DNA of 64,000 nucleotides from Balamuthia mandrillaris (GCA_031835245.1 JAVKOQ010000017.1:343183-407182); one strand, 5' to 3'. Shown: positions 20,810 through 31,927, numbered from the stretch's first letter. Numbers and translations are program-made. Notes: generated from the sequence alone by a model not told the origin.

Positions 20810-23267
20810 TTACTGCTCCGCTTCACCTTCCATTTGTTGTTGCTCTTCTCCACCATCCTCTCCATCATGTCCATGTTCCAGTTGGGGTTCTGCTTGTTGT
20901 TGATCTTCCTCTCCTTCTCCATCTTCCCCTTCTTCGTTTTCATCCTCATTCTCCTCTGCATCACCGCTCTGCTCTTCCTCTTCCTCCTCCTCCTCCTCCT
21001 CCTCCTCGTCTTCATCACTGTCGCTCTCATCAAGATAAGCATATTGGGAAGCCCGGTACTCATCTTCGTCCTCATCCTCATCAGAGTCTGACTCTTCGTC
21101 ATAGTAATTGCCGTCAAGAGCGTTGGTTTCTTGTTCTATTCTTCTTATTTCTTCTTCCAGATTACGCAGTTCTTGTTGTTCCCGCAGTAGTTCCTCTGCA
21201 GTGCTGCTCTTGGAGGAATTAGGGTAACGAGAACGGCGACTTTGTTCCACAAGCTTCAAAAGGTCGGATATCTTCTTTTTCTTTTCTTCAAAAATCAGCT
21301 TTTTCTCTTCTTCGCGTTGATGGCGCTCGAGCCTTTCTCTTTCTTCCTCCTCGTCTAGCAGTTCTTCATTATTCAGCTCTGGTTTCCAAGCCCGAAGAAG
21401 AGTTCGATATGCGTGTGGTGCAGATGCGAAGCTGGAATACGTTTGGACCTCCTAAATGTTTGAAGTGATTTGTTATCAAGTGTTCCCCAGATCTCTCTCT
21501 CTCTCTCTCTCTCTCTGCTCTCCCTCTCCTTTCTAGCAACTAGGGAAATAGAGTCGCCTTTACCTCATCCAAGACCCCAGGCAACAAATGCACCTCAACA
21601 ATAGGTCCTAGCGTCTCCCTCTCGGTTTTCTTTATGTCCTTAACATCGCCGAAGGAAAAGACTTGCTGATATTTCGAGTAGAGAGAGAGTGACAGAGAGA
21701 GAGAGAGAGAGAGAGAGAGAATTAATAAAAATGAAATTTAGAATTTTAATACAAAGAGGGACAGAGACAAAGGAGAGGGAGAGACCTTGACTCGTGTGCC
21801 AAATAGGCTTGCATAAAAAGCCATGTGGTTGTGAGAGATGTACATGCGTCCCTTCTGCACTTGAAATGCATCCTCCCCTTGCAATGCGCAGGTAAAGCCT
21901 AAAACAGTCGTTAGATGGGTGGGAGAGAGAGAGAGGAGGGAGAGTGAGAGTACTGTCGATGAGGGTTTCCTCGAGAGGAATCTCGGGAAAACATGCGTGG
22001 AACTGAGTATCTCTAAAGTTGGTGCGAAATTGAACTACACTCTTACTGCTTCTAGGTTGTAAGATAAGGCTTTTCTTGGGGTCCAGCTGCAGGAAGGTTG
22101 GCAGCGAGGTTTCCGCTGAGACACTCGACTGTGAGCTCTCATGCTGTGAATATGAAGGAGTATCTTGTCCCGGCGTTTGTGCAGCAACGACTTTGCTTTT
22201 GTTTGCGTCTTCCTCTTTCCGCTTTTCGTTTTCAGTATCGGCAATCTCATTAGGAGCTGTCGTTTCTTGTTGAGTATCTTCAGTGTGTTCTTCCCTCAAT
22301 GGCTTGTCCGCTTCCTCATTAGAGGCTGTTGCTTCGTATTGGTTGTATTCTTCTCCTTGTTCCTCTGTTTTTTGTTCTTCTAACTCCTTGCTACTAGATT
22401 CTTCCTCGACTTTCGCTGGGAGTTTTTCCTGCAAATTTGGTGATTCTTTTTGCTCTGGTGTGTGTGGTAATGACGCAAGTTCATTTTCGCTTTGGCTGCT
22501 GTTGTTGGTGTCGTTGTTAATGTTGTCTGAACTTATCCGAGTTTCTTCTTCCTCTTTCGTTTTCATCAGCTGTTCTTGTTCCTCGTTGGCAGGACCTTCT
22601 TCTTTTTCGCTGCTCTCTTTTATCTCCGTTGCTTTTTCCTCCGTCTCATTAAATAATGTAGATTGCTGTTCTGGTTGGCTTTGCTTTCTTTCTACTTCTT
22701 GTTGTTCGTGTCGTCTTAGTTCTTCTTCTTCCTCCTCTTTTCTCCGCAGAACTTGTGGGCTTTGTTTTTCATTTGCTGCATCCCCTTCCACTGGTTGAGG
22801 GAGTTGTTTGACCGGTTCTGCAGGGGAGGCCGCCCTTTGTTCGGTGTAACCAGGAGCAGAATAATTGGGGAGTGCGGAGGGCGAACTCAAATCCTGGTCA
22901 AGACTGGGATCGCCTTTTTTGCTTGTGTTACGCTTCCGCGTTGAGGTTGTCTTTTGGGAAGGCGGTCCGTGAGAGATCGCATAAGCCTCTTTTTGGAATG
23001 GATCTTCTTCTGGGGAAATCTAATAATAGTTTTATAAAAGAAAACGGATGTGTTAGATGACATGATTGCTTTTTGTGGTGAAGGAGGACACTCGTTCGAA
23101 CTAACCTTGAGGTCATCCTCTCCCACAATCAGCGGTTGCTAGTTCCAAGGAGAAAAAAAAACAGTACAAAAAATATTTGAGATAAAGCACAGAGGCAAGA
23201 GGGAAAAAGAGAGACGTACCCTCTCCGAAGGGATTGACTCATAGCCCCCATTGCAACAGTTGCCCAT
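20810..23267 (-). CDS. GRAM-domain protein with an N-myristoylation signal
   Basis: Exons 23267-23220, 23138-23106, 23019-21954, 21898-21786, 21665-21564, 21451-20810; 667 aa. The tiny first exon begins MGNCCNGGYESIPS: Gly2 and Ser6-region context for myristoylation plus Cys4-Cys5 for palmitoylation. About 370 residues of Glu/Gln/Ser-rich disorder follow. Then comes a GRAM domain (FTCALQGEDAFQVQKGRMYI, ISHNHMAFYASLFGTRVK, VFSFGDVKDIKK) that should bind phosphoinositides or other membrane lipids. The C-terminus is a coiled coil and a Glu/Asp-rich tail. A double lipid anchor and a GRAM domain point to a peripheral protein at the plasma membrane or a contact site. The tail is extended by a short tandem duplication around 20,755-20,865. 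Confidence 0.85.
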
Positions 23268-23716
23268 TCTTCAGCCACCAAAAAAAAAAGGGATTATTGT
23301 GAGGAGTTGGATGGCGGCAGGGGAACAACACAATCGTTTTTTTTTGGTTCCGCTTTGCGTTCGTTGTGTTCCGCGGGAGGGAATGCAGTTGGCGGGTACT
23401 TGTTCTTTGGCTCTCGTTCTCTCTTTCTTTTTTTTGTTGTTGTTGTAGGTTTTGTTTATTTGCAAGGCATAATAGGGGGCTATGAACGTTATGCCCCCTT
23501 TTTTATTTGGTTGTGCCCTATTTTCGCCATTTCTGATAATTGATATTATTTCCTATTTTCAACCGTTCTGGTTAAGTTATCAATAAAACATTGAAATTTT
23601 TCTTGTAAAGTCGTAACGGCAAAAACGAACTAACAAGAAAGATAGAGCAACTCGTTCACTCGAAGTGGTAAGTGCGAAAGGCGGCGCAAAGATCGTAAGA
23701 TCAGAACCACGGTCAA
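23268..23716. other. Intergenic region before the SAP/zinc gene, ending in half of module B
   Basis: About 450 bp between divergent starts. It contains homopurine/pyrimidine runs and AT-rich DNA at 23,530-23,625. The last 37 bp carry the left part of repeat module B directly before the ATG. Confidence 0.5.
23680..23702 (+). repeat. Left part of repeat module B
   Basis: GGCGGCGCAAAGATCGTAAG followed by ATC matches the first 23 bp of module B at 59,906 (one difference, G for A) and of the inverted copy ending at 51,348. It ends 14 bp before the start codon of the SAP/zinc gene. The matching right part lies after that gene. Confidence 0.85.
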
Positions 23717-24460
23717 ATGGATAAGCACACAGTTTCTGAGTTAAAAGATATGTGCCGAGCGCGTGGTCTCAAGGTCACTGGCAACAAGAAGGAGCTGATA
23801 GCAAGGCTGCAGGAGGCTGGCAGCAGCGACGGCAACAGCTCTTCTTCTGCTTCTTCTTCTTCTGCTTCTTCTTCTTCTTCTTCTTCTTCTTCTTCTTCTT
23901 CTTCTTCTTCACAACACGGACCTGCCAAGAAGGCACGCACCTCCACCGCTAAATTGACAGCTCGCAACATAGGGCCGGCGCTGGAGGCAGTTGGCATGAA
24001 AGGCTACTCCTACTGTGCGGCCTCGGCCATAACCAAAGGATACCTCCGCTGGAACCGCACCAAAGAGGAGCTGGACCAGCCGGCTGTGCGGGGGGATGGC
24101 ACCTTTCTGAAGGTAACCTCTAGCGAATGCGATCACACGTGGAAACCAACCTTGCGCTCCCTGCTGGAGCAGCCGGACTACGCTGGACTGGACTACGAGG
24201 ATGGCTGCCAGGACGCCACGGTGCGCTGCCCTGAGGAAGGTTGCGGAGATAGGATGTATCTCACCAATATGTGCACCGGCGAGTTCAGGCCCGACAGCGG
24301 TAAATCTCACAACCATTGCACCGACTGCAAAGGCTTGGGCAAGTGCCTTGGCGACTATCGCATGGCACATTGTGACACTTGCAACAAACACTACTTTGCT
24401 GGCCTATCTGGCCAGCCATGCGACCGTTGCTCTGGTGGTGGTGACGATGACTACTACTAG
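23717..24460 (+). CDS. SAP-domain protein with a Cys-rich zinc-binding C-terminus
   Basis: A single exon of 247 aa. Residues 1-35 are a SAP helix-extension-helix DNA-binding domain (HTVSELKDMCRARGLKVTGN, KKELIARLQ). A Ser-rich linker (~38-65, encoded by a TTC/TTCTGC repeat) and a basic PAKKARTS follow, then a ~165-residue domain ending in Cys/His clusters: CPEEGCGDRMYLTNMC, HCTDCKGLGKC, CDTCNKHYFAGLSGQPCDRC. Two zinc sites are likely. SAP domains bind AT-rich, scaffold-type DNA, so a nuclear DNA-bound role is inferred; no family is recognised. It is one of few intronless genes here, and the two parts of repeat module B flank it exactly. Confidence 0.8.
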   Translation: MDKHTVSELKDMCRARGLKVTGNKKELIARLQEAGSSDGNSSSSASSSSASSSSSSSSSSSSSSSQHGPAKKARTSTAKLTARNIGPALEAVGMKGYSYCAASAITKGYLRWNRTKEELDQPAVRGDGTFLKVTSSECDHTWKPTLRSLLEQPDYAGLDYEDGCQDATVRCPEEGCGDRMYLTNMCTGEFRPDSGKSHNHCTDCKGLGKCLGDYRMAHCDTCNKHYFAGLSGQPCDRCSGGGDDDYY

Positions 24461-24559
24461 CCCTTTTTTTGACGCCTTCTTTCAGCACCACTTTATCGCC
24501 ATGCTTCACCTTTTTTTTGGCAACCATCATACTACCCTCCGCAGATACAAAACGTAAGA

Positions 24560-24595
24560 TTAGTCTTTTGGGCCAATAATGAGCATATTCCTGCC
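24560..24595 (+). repeat. Right part of repeat module B
   Basis: TTAGTCTTTTGGGCCAAT followed by AATGAGCATATTCCTGCC matches the right part of module B at 59,958-59,992, with a 3-bp insertion and single changes. Similarity continues into AAAAACAA. It is preceded by CGTAAGAT, which is also found in the left part at 23,694. Confidence 0.8.
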
Positions 24596-24647
24596 AAAAA
24601 CAAGAAGCAGAAAAAAGTGTCAAGGCTCCAAAGTTTCGTTTCTTCTC

Positions 24648-24706
24648 CTCTTCCTCTTCCTCTTCCTCTTCCTCTTCCTCTTCCTCTTCCTCTTCTTCTA
24701 GTTTTG
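24648..24706. repeat. (CTTCCT)n hexamer repeat
   Basis: About nine CTTCCT units overlapping the 3' end of the PfkB kinase gene on the opposite strand (its stop is at 24,698). Confidence 0.9.
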
Positions 24707-26047
24707 CTTTAGCAACTGTGGTGGCACTTGTGCAGAAAAAGGAATGCCAAGCAATCCTTTCTGGCTGTATGTGGGTGTGAGTGGGCACGCAAAATAAACA
24801 ATAAGGTGAACAGAACAGAAGGACGAACCAACACTTTGTAGATGCCATGTAACAAGCCAAAGCAAGAAGCTGGGGTGCTGGAAAGGAGTGTGCAAGGCCA
24901 TATGCTACTCCGCCCACAAATACATCTCCTGCATAGCAATCATGATCAGCAAAAAAAAAAGGCAGGCCAATAGTGATAGTGAGAAAAGGTACCTGCGCCG
25001 GTTGTATCAACAAGCTCATCAGGCAATAATGGATATGCAGGACAGTGCAACAGGGTCATGCCCTTCTTGGCACCAAATCTGGATATGGTCCGTTCCAAAC
25101 AGGTATGATAGGCTTCTCGCCTTTGCTGAGTGCTCTCGTTAGAGTGCTCTATCCGATAACGTCGCAGCCACTTCGCAAAATCAGCAAAGCTCTCGATGTA
25201 CGGTTCAGGTTCTTGTGGGTGGTGTTTGCTGGGATCGAAACTGTCATTGTACATCAGCAAGGCGCCATCTTTGCCAAGGGTTAGCACCACCATTCGCGAA
25301 CTGCCTTCATCGTTCCAACCGGGTGCCATCTTGAACATGGACCACATGCACGCCAATGCATCTTTCTTTTTAAGTTTGGCCAGTATAGCAGTTTCATTGG
25401 TGACAACCACAGTTGCAACACTTAGCATCTTGGCCGTCGCTCGGCCCTCGTCATCTAGAACTATTGGGATTCCAGCGGCATGTGCGCCCAATGTTACACT
25501 TTCGTTGACCTCTGGATGTCTTCCATCGCTCAAAAAGACGCTTGCTGTAGAACATCTAGTTAGTCTCTCCGTTTGACTGGAGAAAAGAAGAACGAGAGAG
25601 AAGAGAGTGAACGCGAGAGGGAGAGGGAGAGAAGGAGAACGTTTGCTTATCCGAAAGAAGGCCTCTTCCTGCAGCCAGCATGGGCCAACAGCGTGCTCAA
25701 AGCATAGATCAGAGGGAGAGAGAGTGACACCAGGTGTGTGAATGCAAGTGCGTGTGTTGGAGGAGGTGTCCACTATCACATAGGTGAAGGAAGTGGCGGA
25801 GCCTTCTTCTGAAGCCACGACGACCGCTGCTGTCTCCACCTCGTTCTGGCGAAGGCACTCCAGGATCTCGTGCCCGACCTGGTCCTTTGCCACCTTGCAC
25901 ATGTAACTTGTTTTCACTCCCAACCGGCTCAGCGTGATGGCAGCTACTAGTCCGTTACCTCCCACTGACCGAAAGGTAGAGGTGGTGCGTATCTTTGTGT
26001 CCGGGCGAGGAAACTCCCTCACGTAGCCCAGCGTGTCTATTTCCCAC

Positions 26048-26082
<35 letters not shown>

Positions 26083-26216
26083 GTGACAAACGCACCAACG
26101 CAAGCAGTGCCTAAGGCAAAGGCTGTGACATGGCGCTCTGTCGTGGTGGCCGCATTTTGGGAACGCTCCTGTTGCTCCTTGTTACTGATAGCTTCAGGTT
26201 GTTGGTTGTCGATCAT
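24698..26216 (-). CDS. PfkB-family (ribokinase-like) sugar or nucleoside kinase
   Basis: Exons 26216-26096, 26036-25690, 25566-24993, 24928-24835, 24764-24698; 400 aa. It shows TACVDTLGYVREFPRPDTKI, the Gly-Gly-Asn substrate motif VGGNGLVAAITLSRLG, NTRTCIHTPGV, VTLGKDGALL and, across an intron, VDTTGAGDVFVGG, where the Asp is the catalytic base. The order and wording are closest to plant PfkB proteins of unassigned substrate. The intron 2 acceptor (AG at 25,567-25,568) was picked because it keeps phase and aligns with the family. Introns 1 and 2 contain (CT)n on the sense strand. Confidence 0.88.
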
Positions 26217-26654
26217 ACTCTTTTTTTGGGGCCTGAGTGGAGAACTATGCTATGTGGCTGGTCGAGCTCTGCTTTGTTATTGTCGTTGCTGATTGTTGGG
26301 TGCGGTGGCGGGGGCTGCCTTGTCACTTGAAAATGCCATTTTCATTCATTGGGAACTCACCGTGCGTTGGCGCTAACGTTGTGTTGCGCTGCTGGCACTT
26401 CTTTTCGAGACAAAAAAAAAAGAAGGAAAGGCCTCAACCAACAACAAACAACTAAAACAATTTTGTTGAAACAGGGATGGGACCCTCCCAGCTGCCCAAT
26501 GAACTCACCACAACTTTTACAACTACTTTATTGAGGATGAGAATACTTACAAAGGCATACATGTAAAGAGGAACACATTGCAAAGAAAAACACAACAGAG
26601 CAACAATAATCACAAGAGAAGAGAGTGAGAGAATAATGAGAGAATGAGCGATGC
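26217..26654. other. Intergenic region between two minus-strand genes
   Basis: About 440 bp. It contains a short upstream ATG frame of ~20 codons near 26,340 on the minus strand (MAFSSDKAAP...), which could be a uORF of the PfkB gene, and little else. Confidence 0.35.
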
Positions 26655-28559
26655 TCAGCGAATGTCTCCTATTGCTCCTTTCAGCTTCTGGAAAGAATAA
26701 CTCGTCCTTACTGACCTGGTTCCTCGTTCTACTGCATAACATTATGTTAAGTGATTGTTCCTCTCGGAGTGCACAAAAAAAATAAATAAATAATAAATTT
26801 AAAAAAAAACAGAAAGAAAGAAAGAAACGACAAGAAAGAAAAGAAGGCTACTAACCAGAAGAAGGAAAAACGTTCCAAAAACGAAGGGTTTCATCCCCAG
26901 CGCCTGTCACAACGGTTTGACCGTCAGGGGAAAGAGCAAGATAGAGCACACGAGTAGCATGGCCAGTAAGCGAAGCCAGCTGGGTCATAGAAGGGTAGCT
27001 CCAGAGAGCGACCTGATTCTGGCTGTAGCCATGAGTGCTAACTAGTTCGTTAAGGGTGTTGGACCACACCAAGTTGCAGACTTGGGAGCCCGTGTCTATA
27101 CTAGATAGAGCTGTATTGGAGGGCACATCCCAAAAGCGAATCCGCCTATCCGCAGTACCTCCACCAGAAGCAAGGAGACCACGAACGTGCGGAGACCACG
27201 CTATAGCCTTGACAGCAGCCGTGTGGTCTGAAAACCGCCTAAAGGGCTTGCTGGAAGAAGCTATATCCCATACAAGAAGCTTGTTATCGTTTCCGCCAGA
27301 GGCGAGGTGATGGCCATCAGGAGACCATCGTAGCCCACATACTTCTTGTCTGTGGCCCACTAACTTGTGAGAGAACTGCGACTGCCGTAGATCCCATGTA
27401 TGGACCACGCGGTCCCTGCTAGCTGAGCCCAGGAAGCTATCATGCCAAGCAAGTATGCCCACTCTATCTTTATGCCCGTCCATCTGTTGAACGATGGTTG
27501 ACTTGCTCACATCCCATAGCTGCACCAATCCTTTGTGTGTTCCCACCGCCAAATGTGTTCCCTGCAAGTACCAAGCAATGAGAGCGGGCAGACCAGAGAC
27601 AAATATCAAAACACTTACCCGTTGTGTCCAACAGACAGAGGTGACTGAGTCAGCAGGAGCAAGATTACACAGGCGGGTGACTTGGCTTGTAGAGGCATTC
27701 CATAGGTAAACACAGTCGCCTAAAGCAACAGCAAGGAGGTTTTGGGGTGACCAGTCCAGAAGGTTTAAATAAAAGTCGTCCTTGATGGCAGGAGCTTGCA
27801 AAACGCGAGTTGGTGTTGTGGCAATCTTCCTTGGAGTTTTTGGGGGACTGCGGAGAATGGTTTGGCTGCGTTGGCTTATCGGAGAGGAGGAATAAGGGGA
27901 AGTGCAGAGGTCATGGTCCTCTCCCTTGCTGTGCTTGTATTGGAGGACACGTGGAGGGCTGCCCCGTTTGCAACCAAGCAGCTCACTGCTTAGTACCATC
28001 TGGTACAGTGGCGAGGGTCTTGGCGCTGTGATTCCAACACACCACATAAGCAAAGAGAAAAGGGGAGAAAAAGGGAAGAGAAGTTGGAGAGCAGAGAGCA
28101 GAGAGCGGAGAGCGGAGAGCGGAGAGCAGAGCAGAGAGCAGAGAGCAGAGAGCAGAGAGCAGAGAGCAGAGAGCAGAGAGCAGAGAGCAGAGAGCAGAGG
28201 ATTAGAAAAGGAGGGACCACAGTACATGGAGAGTGGGGTGGGGAAGAGCTGTTGCCATGCTCTGGAGTGGCAACAGGGTTGGTTACACCCCCATTGGGGA
28301 ACAAGGAAGGAACGGGTTGCTTCCGTGGGTTATTGGAGGTGGTGGGGCTGGTTGAAAAATGGTGGTTGTACAGGTTGGGAGAATAAGACGGGAGAAATCG
28401 GTCGTCATAACGGGGTGCGGGTTGTGAGGAGGGCGACGAAGGCGACACAGCGAACAAATTCCGTCGAACGCTTTTGTCTTCCCTGGGGTGGCGTTTTATG
28501 GGGTGCTTCTCCTCTTGCCAACAAGCATGAGGGAGCCTCCTGGTGAATTCAGAGTCCAT
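26655..28559 (-). CDS. FZR1: CDH1/FZR1-type APC/C activator (WD40)
   Basis: Exons 28559-28226, 28025-27619, 27561-26856, 26731-26655; 507 aa against ~493 in human. It has a C-box-like DRFLPS in the N-terminus, then SPLYQMVLSSELLG, a KAPAIKDDFYLNLLDWS-like entry to seven WD40 repeats (DKLLVWDI, GTADRRIRFWD, TGAGDETLRFWNVF) and the C-terminal Ile-Arg tail that docks on APC3, encoded by the small last exon (KLKGAIGDIR then UGA). It recruits substrates with D- and KEN-boxes to the anaphase-promoting complex in late mitosis and G1. Two acceptors (26,732 or 26,711) give the same frame for the last exon. About 13 C stand just before the start codon on the sense strand. Confidence 0.93.
28087..28200. 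repeat. Heptamer minisatellite (GAGAGCA)n in a CDH1 intron
   Basis: About 16 tandem units of GAGAGCA with GAGAGCG variants near the left end and one shortened unit. It lies in intron 1 of the CDH1 gene; on the sense strand it reads TGCTCTC. Confidence 0.95.
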
Positions 28560-28931
28560 TTTGGGGGGGGGGGGGCTTTCTTCTTCTTTCCTCTGCCAGG
28601 CCCCTAACCACCACCTGCGGCAGGACGGACTGCCTGACTGCGTACTCCCTAACGGACACCAATTTGTTGGGCGACAGCCCAAGCAATGAAAGTTTCGTGA
28701 CGACACTGGGGTGAATTAGCGTCGACAAAAGCGGCCGCTGCTGCTGCTGACCACAACAGACAAACCAACACAGCACCCCCTCCCCACTCAGCTAAAAAGC
28801 TCGTGATCTCTCTTCCAACCCCCCAGGCCTGGGAGCAGCTCAACACTACAGTATGGCAGCTTGACTCTCTAACCCATACCTTGGTTATTCCGAAATTTTA
28901 TCTGTAGCGCCTCACGAGGACACCGAACGCC
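28560..28931. other. Divergent promoter region
   Basis: About 370 bp between the CDH1 start (minus) and the R3H gene start (plus). It begins with the G13 run. A GTCGACAAAAGCGGCCGC segment lies near 28,721. No gene or RNA is seen. Confidence 0.4.
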
Positions 28932-31554
28932 ATGGAGAAGCCTTCAACTGCCCGCTTAGAGGCAAGATTTCAATTTTTGCAGGCGGGTTTTTTTAAAAAA
29001 GAAAAACACTTCCAGCCCTTCTGCAACATCACTTCTTAAGCTCTGACTCTCGTTTCTTGCAGCCCGATGAACAAGATCCTAAGGCAACAGAAGCAACTGG
29101 TGGCCTCGAGGAGCACTTCAGTTGCACTCCTGGCCAACAAGCTTCCAATCTGCCCTTCCAAGAACTGGATCAGTTCGTTTTGCAAGCTCTCAAAAATCCA
29201 CGCGACCGACTCATGATACTCAAGCTTGACCAAGAAATAGAAAAGTTTATGAATTCTTCTCGGTGTGCCCTTCTCCACGTTGAGCTTCTCTCTTCTTAGA
29301 GTCTTATTCACTAACCTCCACTATTTTAGAACCAAGTTTGAATTTGGGCCAATGTCTTCCTACCAAAGGCTTATCGTACATAGGGTGGCCCAGTACTTTT
29401 CGTTGCGCCATACTTCTGTTGAGGTTGGGTCAGGACAAAGAACTATCGTACTTTACAAGACAGCACAGAGCGGAATGTATGTTGTTGCTTTTTTGTTTCC
29501 TGTTCGTTCCTCGTTTTGTATGGCTTTTGGAATTCACTCTCTTGCATAACAGACCAATTCTGCGGTTCAAAGACTTTCTGGAGCATTCCATTCCTCCACC
29601 TCAACCACAACCGGTGAAAATTATGTTACGACGCAGGGAAAAGCAGCAGGAAAGCTCCTCAGCAAAAAATGAAAGCGAAACAGAGAGCACGGCAAATGGA
29701 GAGAATAGCTTGCTAGCAACCAGGCCCCTTTCCTTGGAAGAAAGGGAGGAAGCTTACGCCAAAGCACGGGCGAGAATATTTAACGAAACGCCAACCGATG
29801 ACGCTGAAACGAGAACAAGGAAGACGCCTTCTCCACCACGTTCTGCAGATAGTGCGGGTCCTTCAGGCGAGTGTAGACACATGGAAAGTGTCACCAATGG
29901 ACCGCACGAACAAGGAACGGGTACTCAAGCAAGCAAAAAGAAAGATAACAGAGCAAGCTCTTTAAGTAGTCAAAAAGCAAAGAGTGGGTCTAGCTTTTCT
30001 TTTGGAGGCGGAAATGGGGGTCTCTTCATCCCGGATTACTCAAACTACTACCAAGATGCAACCAGCGTCTCACCCCTGTCTCTTACAGAAGTAACTCCTT
30101 ACTCTACAAGCTTATTCCAACAGGCTCCGCTATACGATCAAGCCCACAGTGGCAGCCATCCTTTCCCTTTACTACCACAGGCTCTACACCCTCCCGTTTC
30201 TCACTGCTCTACTGTACCCACACACTGCCCAATTCCCCAAACCAGGGGTCGGAATTCTGCCATTCCAGTAGACTCCACATCAAGCCTTTCCTCAAGCATG
30301 CACCGTTCCTTGGCTCACCAAACAGATGACTCTTCTCTTGATACACTCGACTCCAATGCCCCTGCTTATACCCTTCATTCCTTCTTTCACCAGCAACAGC
30401 AACAAGTTACCAACTATACTTCTCGTGTTCAAGCTTCAACATCTGTCACCTTACCCTCTCTTATAACCTCAAGACAGCAACACCCCATAGCACCTGTTGG
30501 ATTCTGTGCACTACCATCATCGCTCTCATCGATTTTACCACCACCAAGCCTAACGATAGGGACACATCTCCCTACTCACGACCGGCACTCACCACAACTA
30601 CCTTTTGTAGACACTACCATGATGAGCGACTCGTTAATTCCTAAAGGCCCGTTCAGCGAAGGCGTTGACCACCGGAGTGCTGAGTTGCACTCTCATCTTG
30701 CACCTCTCACTTTGGATGCACAAGAACACCCTCTTCTCTCAACCAATTTCCCGCTGTTGTCCCATCCACTCCCGCCTCATTTTACAAACCAACAAAACCC
30801 GAGCCCTTCCTCCACTACTACACTGCCAATGAGCAGCCGAAGCAATGCTAGCTTTCGCTCAGCTCCTTCCCACTCCTATCCCATTCCACAGCATCCCTTT
30901 CCCACCCATTATTTACCCACCGCCGCCACCCCAACTCTTCCTGCCTTCCCTCATGCTGCTGCTGGTATGCTGTCTTGTAATATTGCCCATCAACCAAAAT
31001 ACAAACGGCCTCCCCCCAAATTCACTCGACTCTATGACCCCAACTCGCCCGCACCAGCTACCACCACGCACTCCTCACATGCCAATTCCTCCCACCAAGG
31101 CAACACTAACAACAGTACCAATCACAACAAATCGACCACACACCCGAAGCAACAAGCCCGATTGCGTGCTCTTGCGTCCAACGGTGGCCTCGACTCGCCC
31201 ACAGCAACCGCGGCCTTCGGCACTGGCTCTTCTAGCTCTACAAGTGGTAGCAGGCCAATGGTGCGCATGCCCCACATTTTGGAAGTCTACCCCATTGCTA
31301 GCTGGGATGCCACTACCAGTGATGACACCTCGGCCACTGCTTCTTCACAGCTTGCGGAGCAACTCGCTCAATTGGAAGCGACGTTAAGGCAGAAGGGGGC
31401 CTCTGTCAGGCGTCTAAGCAATACATCAGCCCTCGCCGTCTTCCCCAATTCAGAGGTTGCCCAAAAAGTGTTGGAAGAAGTCCAACTGCCCCCCTCTCTT
31501 GGTTTGCGTGCTTGGATCGTTCTTGCCACCACCATTGGTGCTTCTCCATGTTAG
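28932..31554 (+). CDS. R3H-SUZ domain RNA-binding protein
   Basis: Exons 28932-28961, 29063-29262, 29330-29476, 29553-31554; 792 aa. The R3H domain spans exons 2-4: LDQEIEKFMNSSRTKFEF, MSSYQRLIVHRVAQYFSLRH (Arg-x3-His core) and GIPILRFKDFLE. A SUZ-type segment follows (KIMLRRREKQQ). This is the R3HDM/Encore/ARPP-21 layout of single-stranded nucleic-acid-binding proteins. A ~500-residue Ser/Thr/Pro/His-rich region then runs to a C-terminal segment that may be RRM-like (LEVYPIASWD..., LAVFPNSEVAQKVLEEVQ). The first intron (28,962-29,062) appears to be GC-AG: LE|GCAAGA is the only join that links the ATG to exon 2 in phase. Confidence 0.85.
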
Positions 31555-31720
31555 TCGTTATCAGGCGAAGAAGGTTCTGCCCGCCTTAAGGACACTCTAA
31601 AAATGTGCTTTTATCGGCGATGGGCGCGTCCCAGATCTTTCGTAAAGGAACCTAAGTCATACAAAGCCCATTATTTATTTTCCTTTTGCAAACTTGCTTC
31701 TACTCAACTTAAGTTTCTCG

Positions 31721-31927
31721 GTAGAAAGACGAGTGTTTAGGAAGTTTGTTCCTCTTCTTGCCATAAGCTCCTTTGCAAGCCCTTTTCCAAGCGCTTTGCG
31801 ACCTTTAGGATTTTGCCTGCGTGCACGCTTGGAAAAGGAAAAGAACCATTTTTTAAATGCTTCTCAACGTTTCTTCCGTAGAAAGGCGAGTGTTTAGGAA
31901 GTTTGTTCCTCTTCTGCCATAAGCTCC
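31721..31927. repeat. ~50-bp direct repeat, spacing ~157 bp
   Basis: GTAGAAAGACGAGTGTTTAG...CCATAAGCTCC at 31,721-31,771 recurs at 31,878-31,927 with two differences. The copies lie between the R3H gene and the dehydrogenase gene, the second ending ~50 bp before the latter's ATG. A partial tandem duplication of a promoter or 3' UTR is likely. The rest of 31,555-31,976 holds nothing else I can support. Confidence 0.85.
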
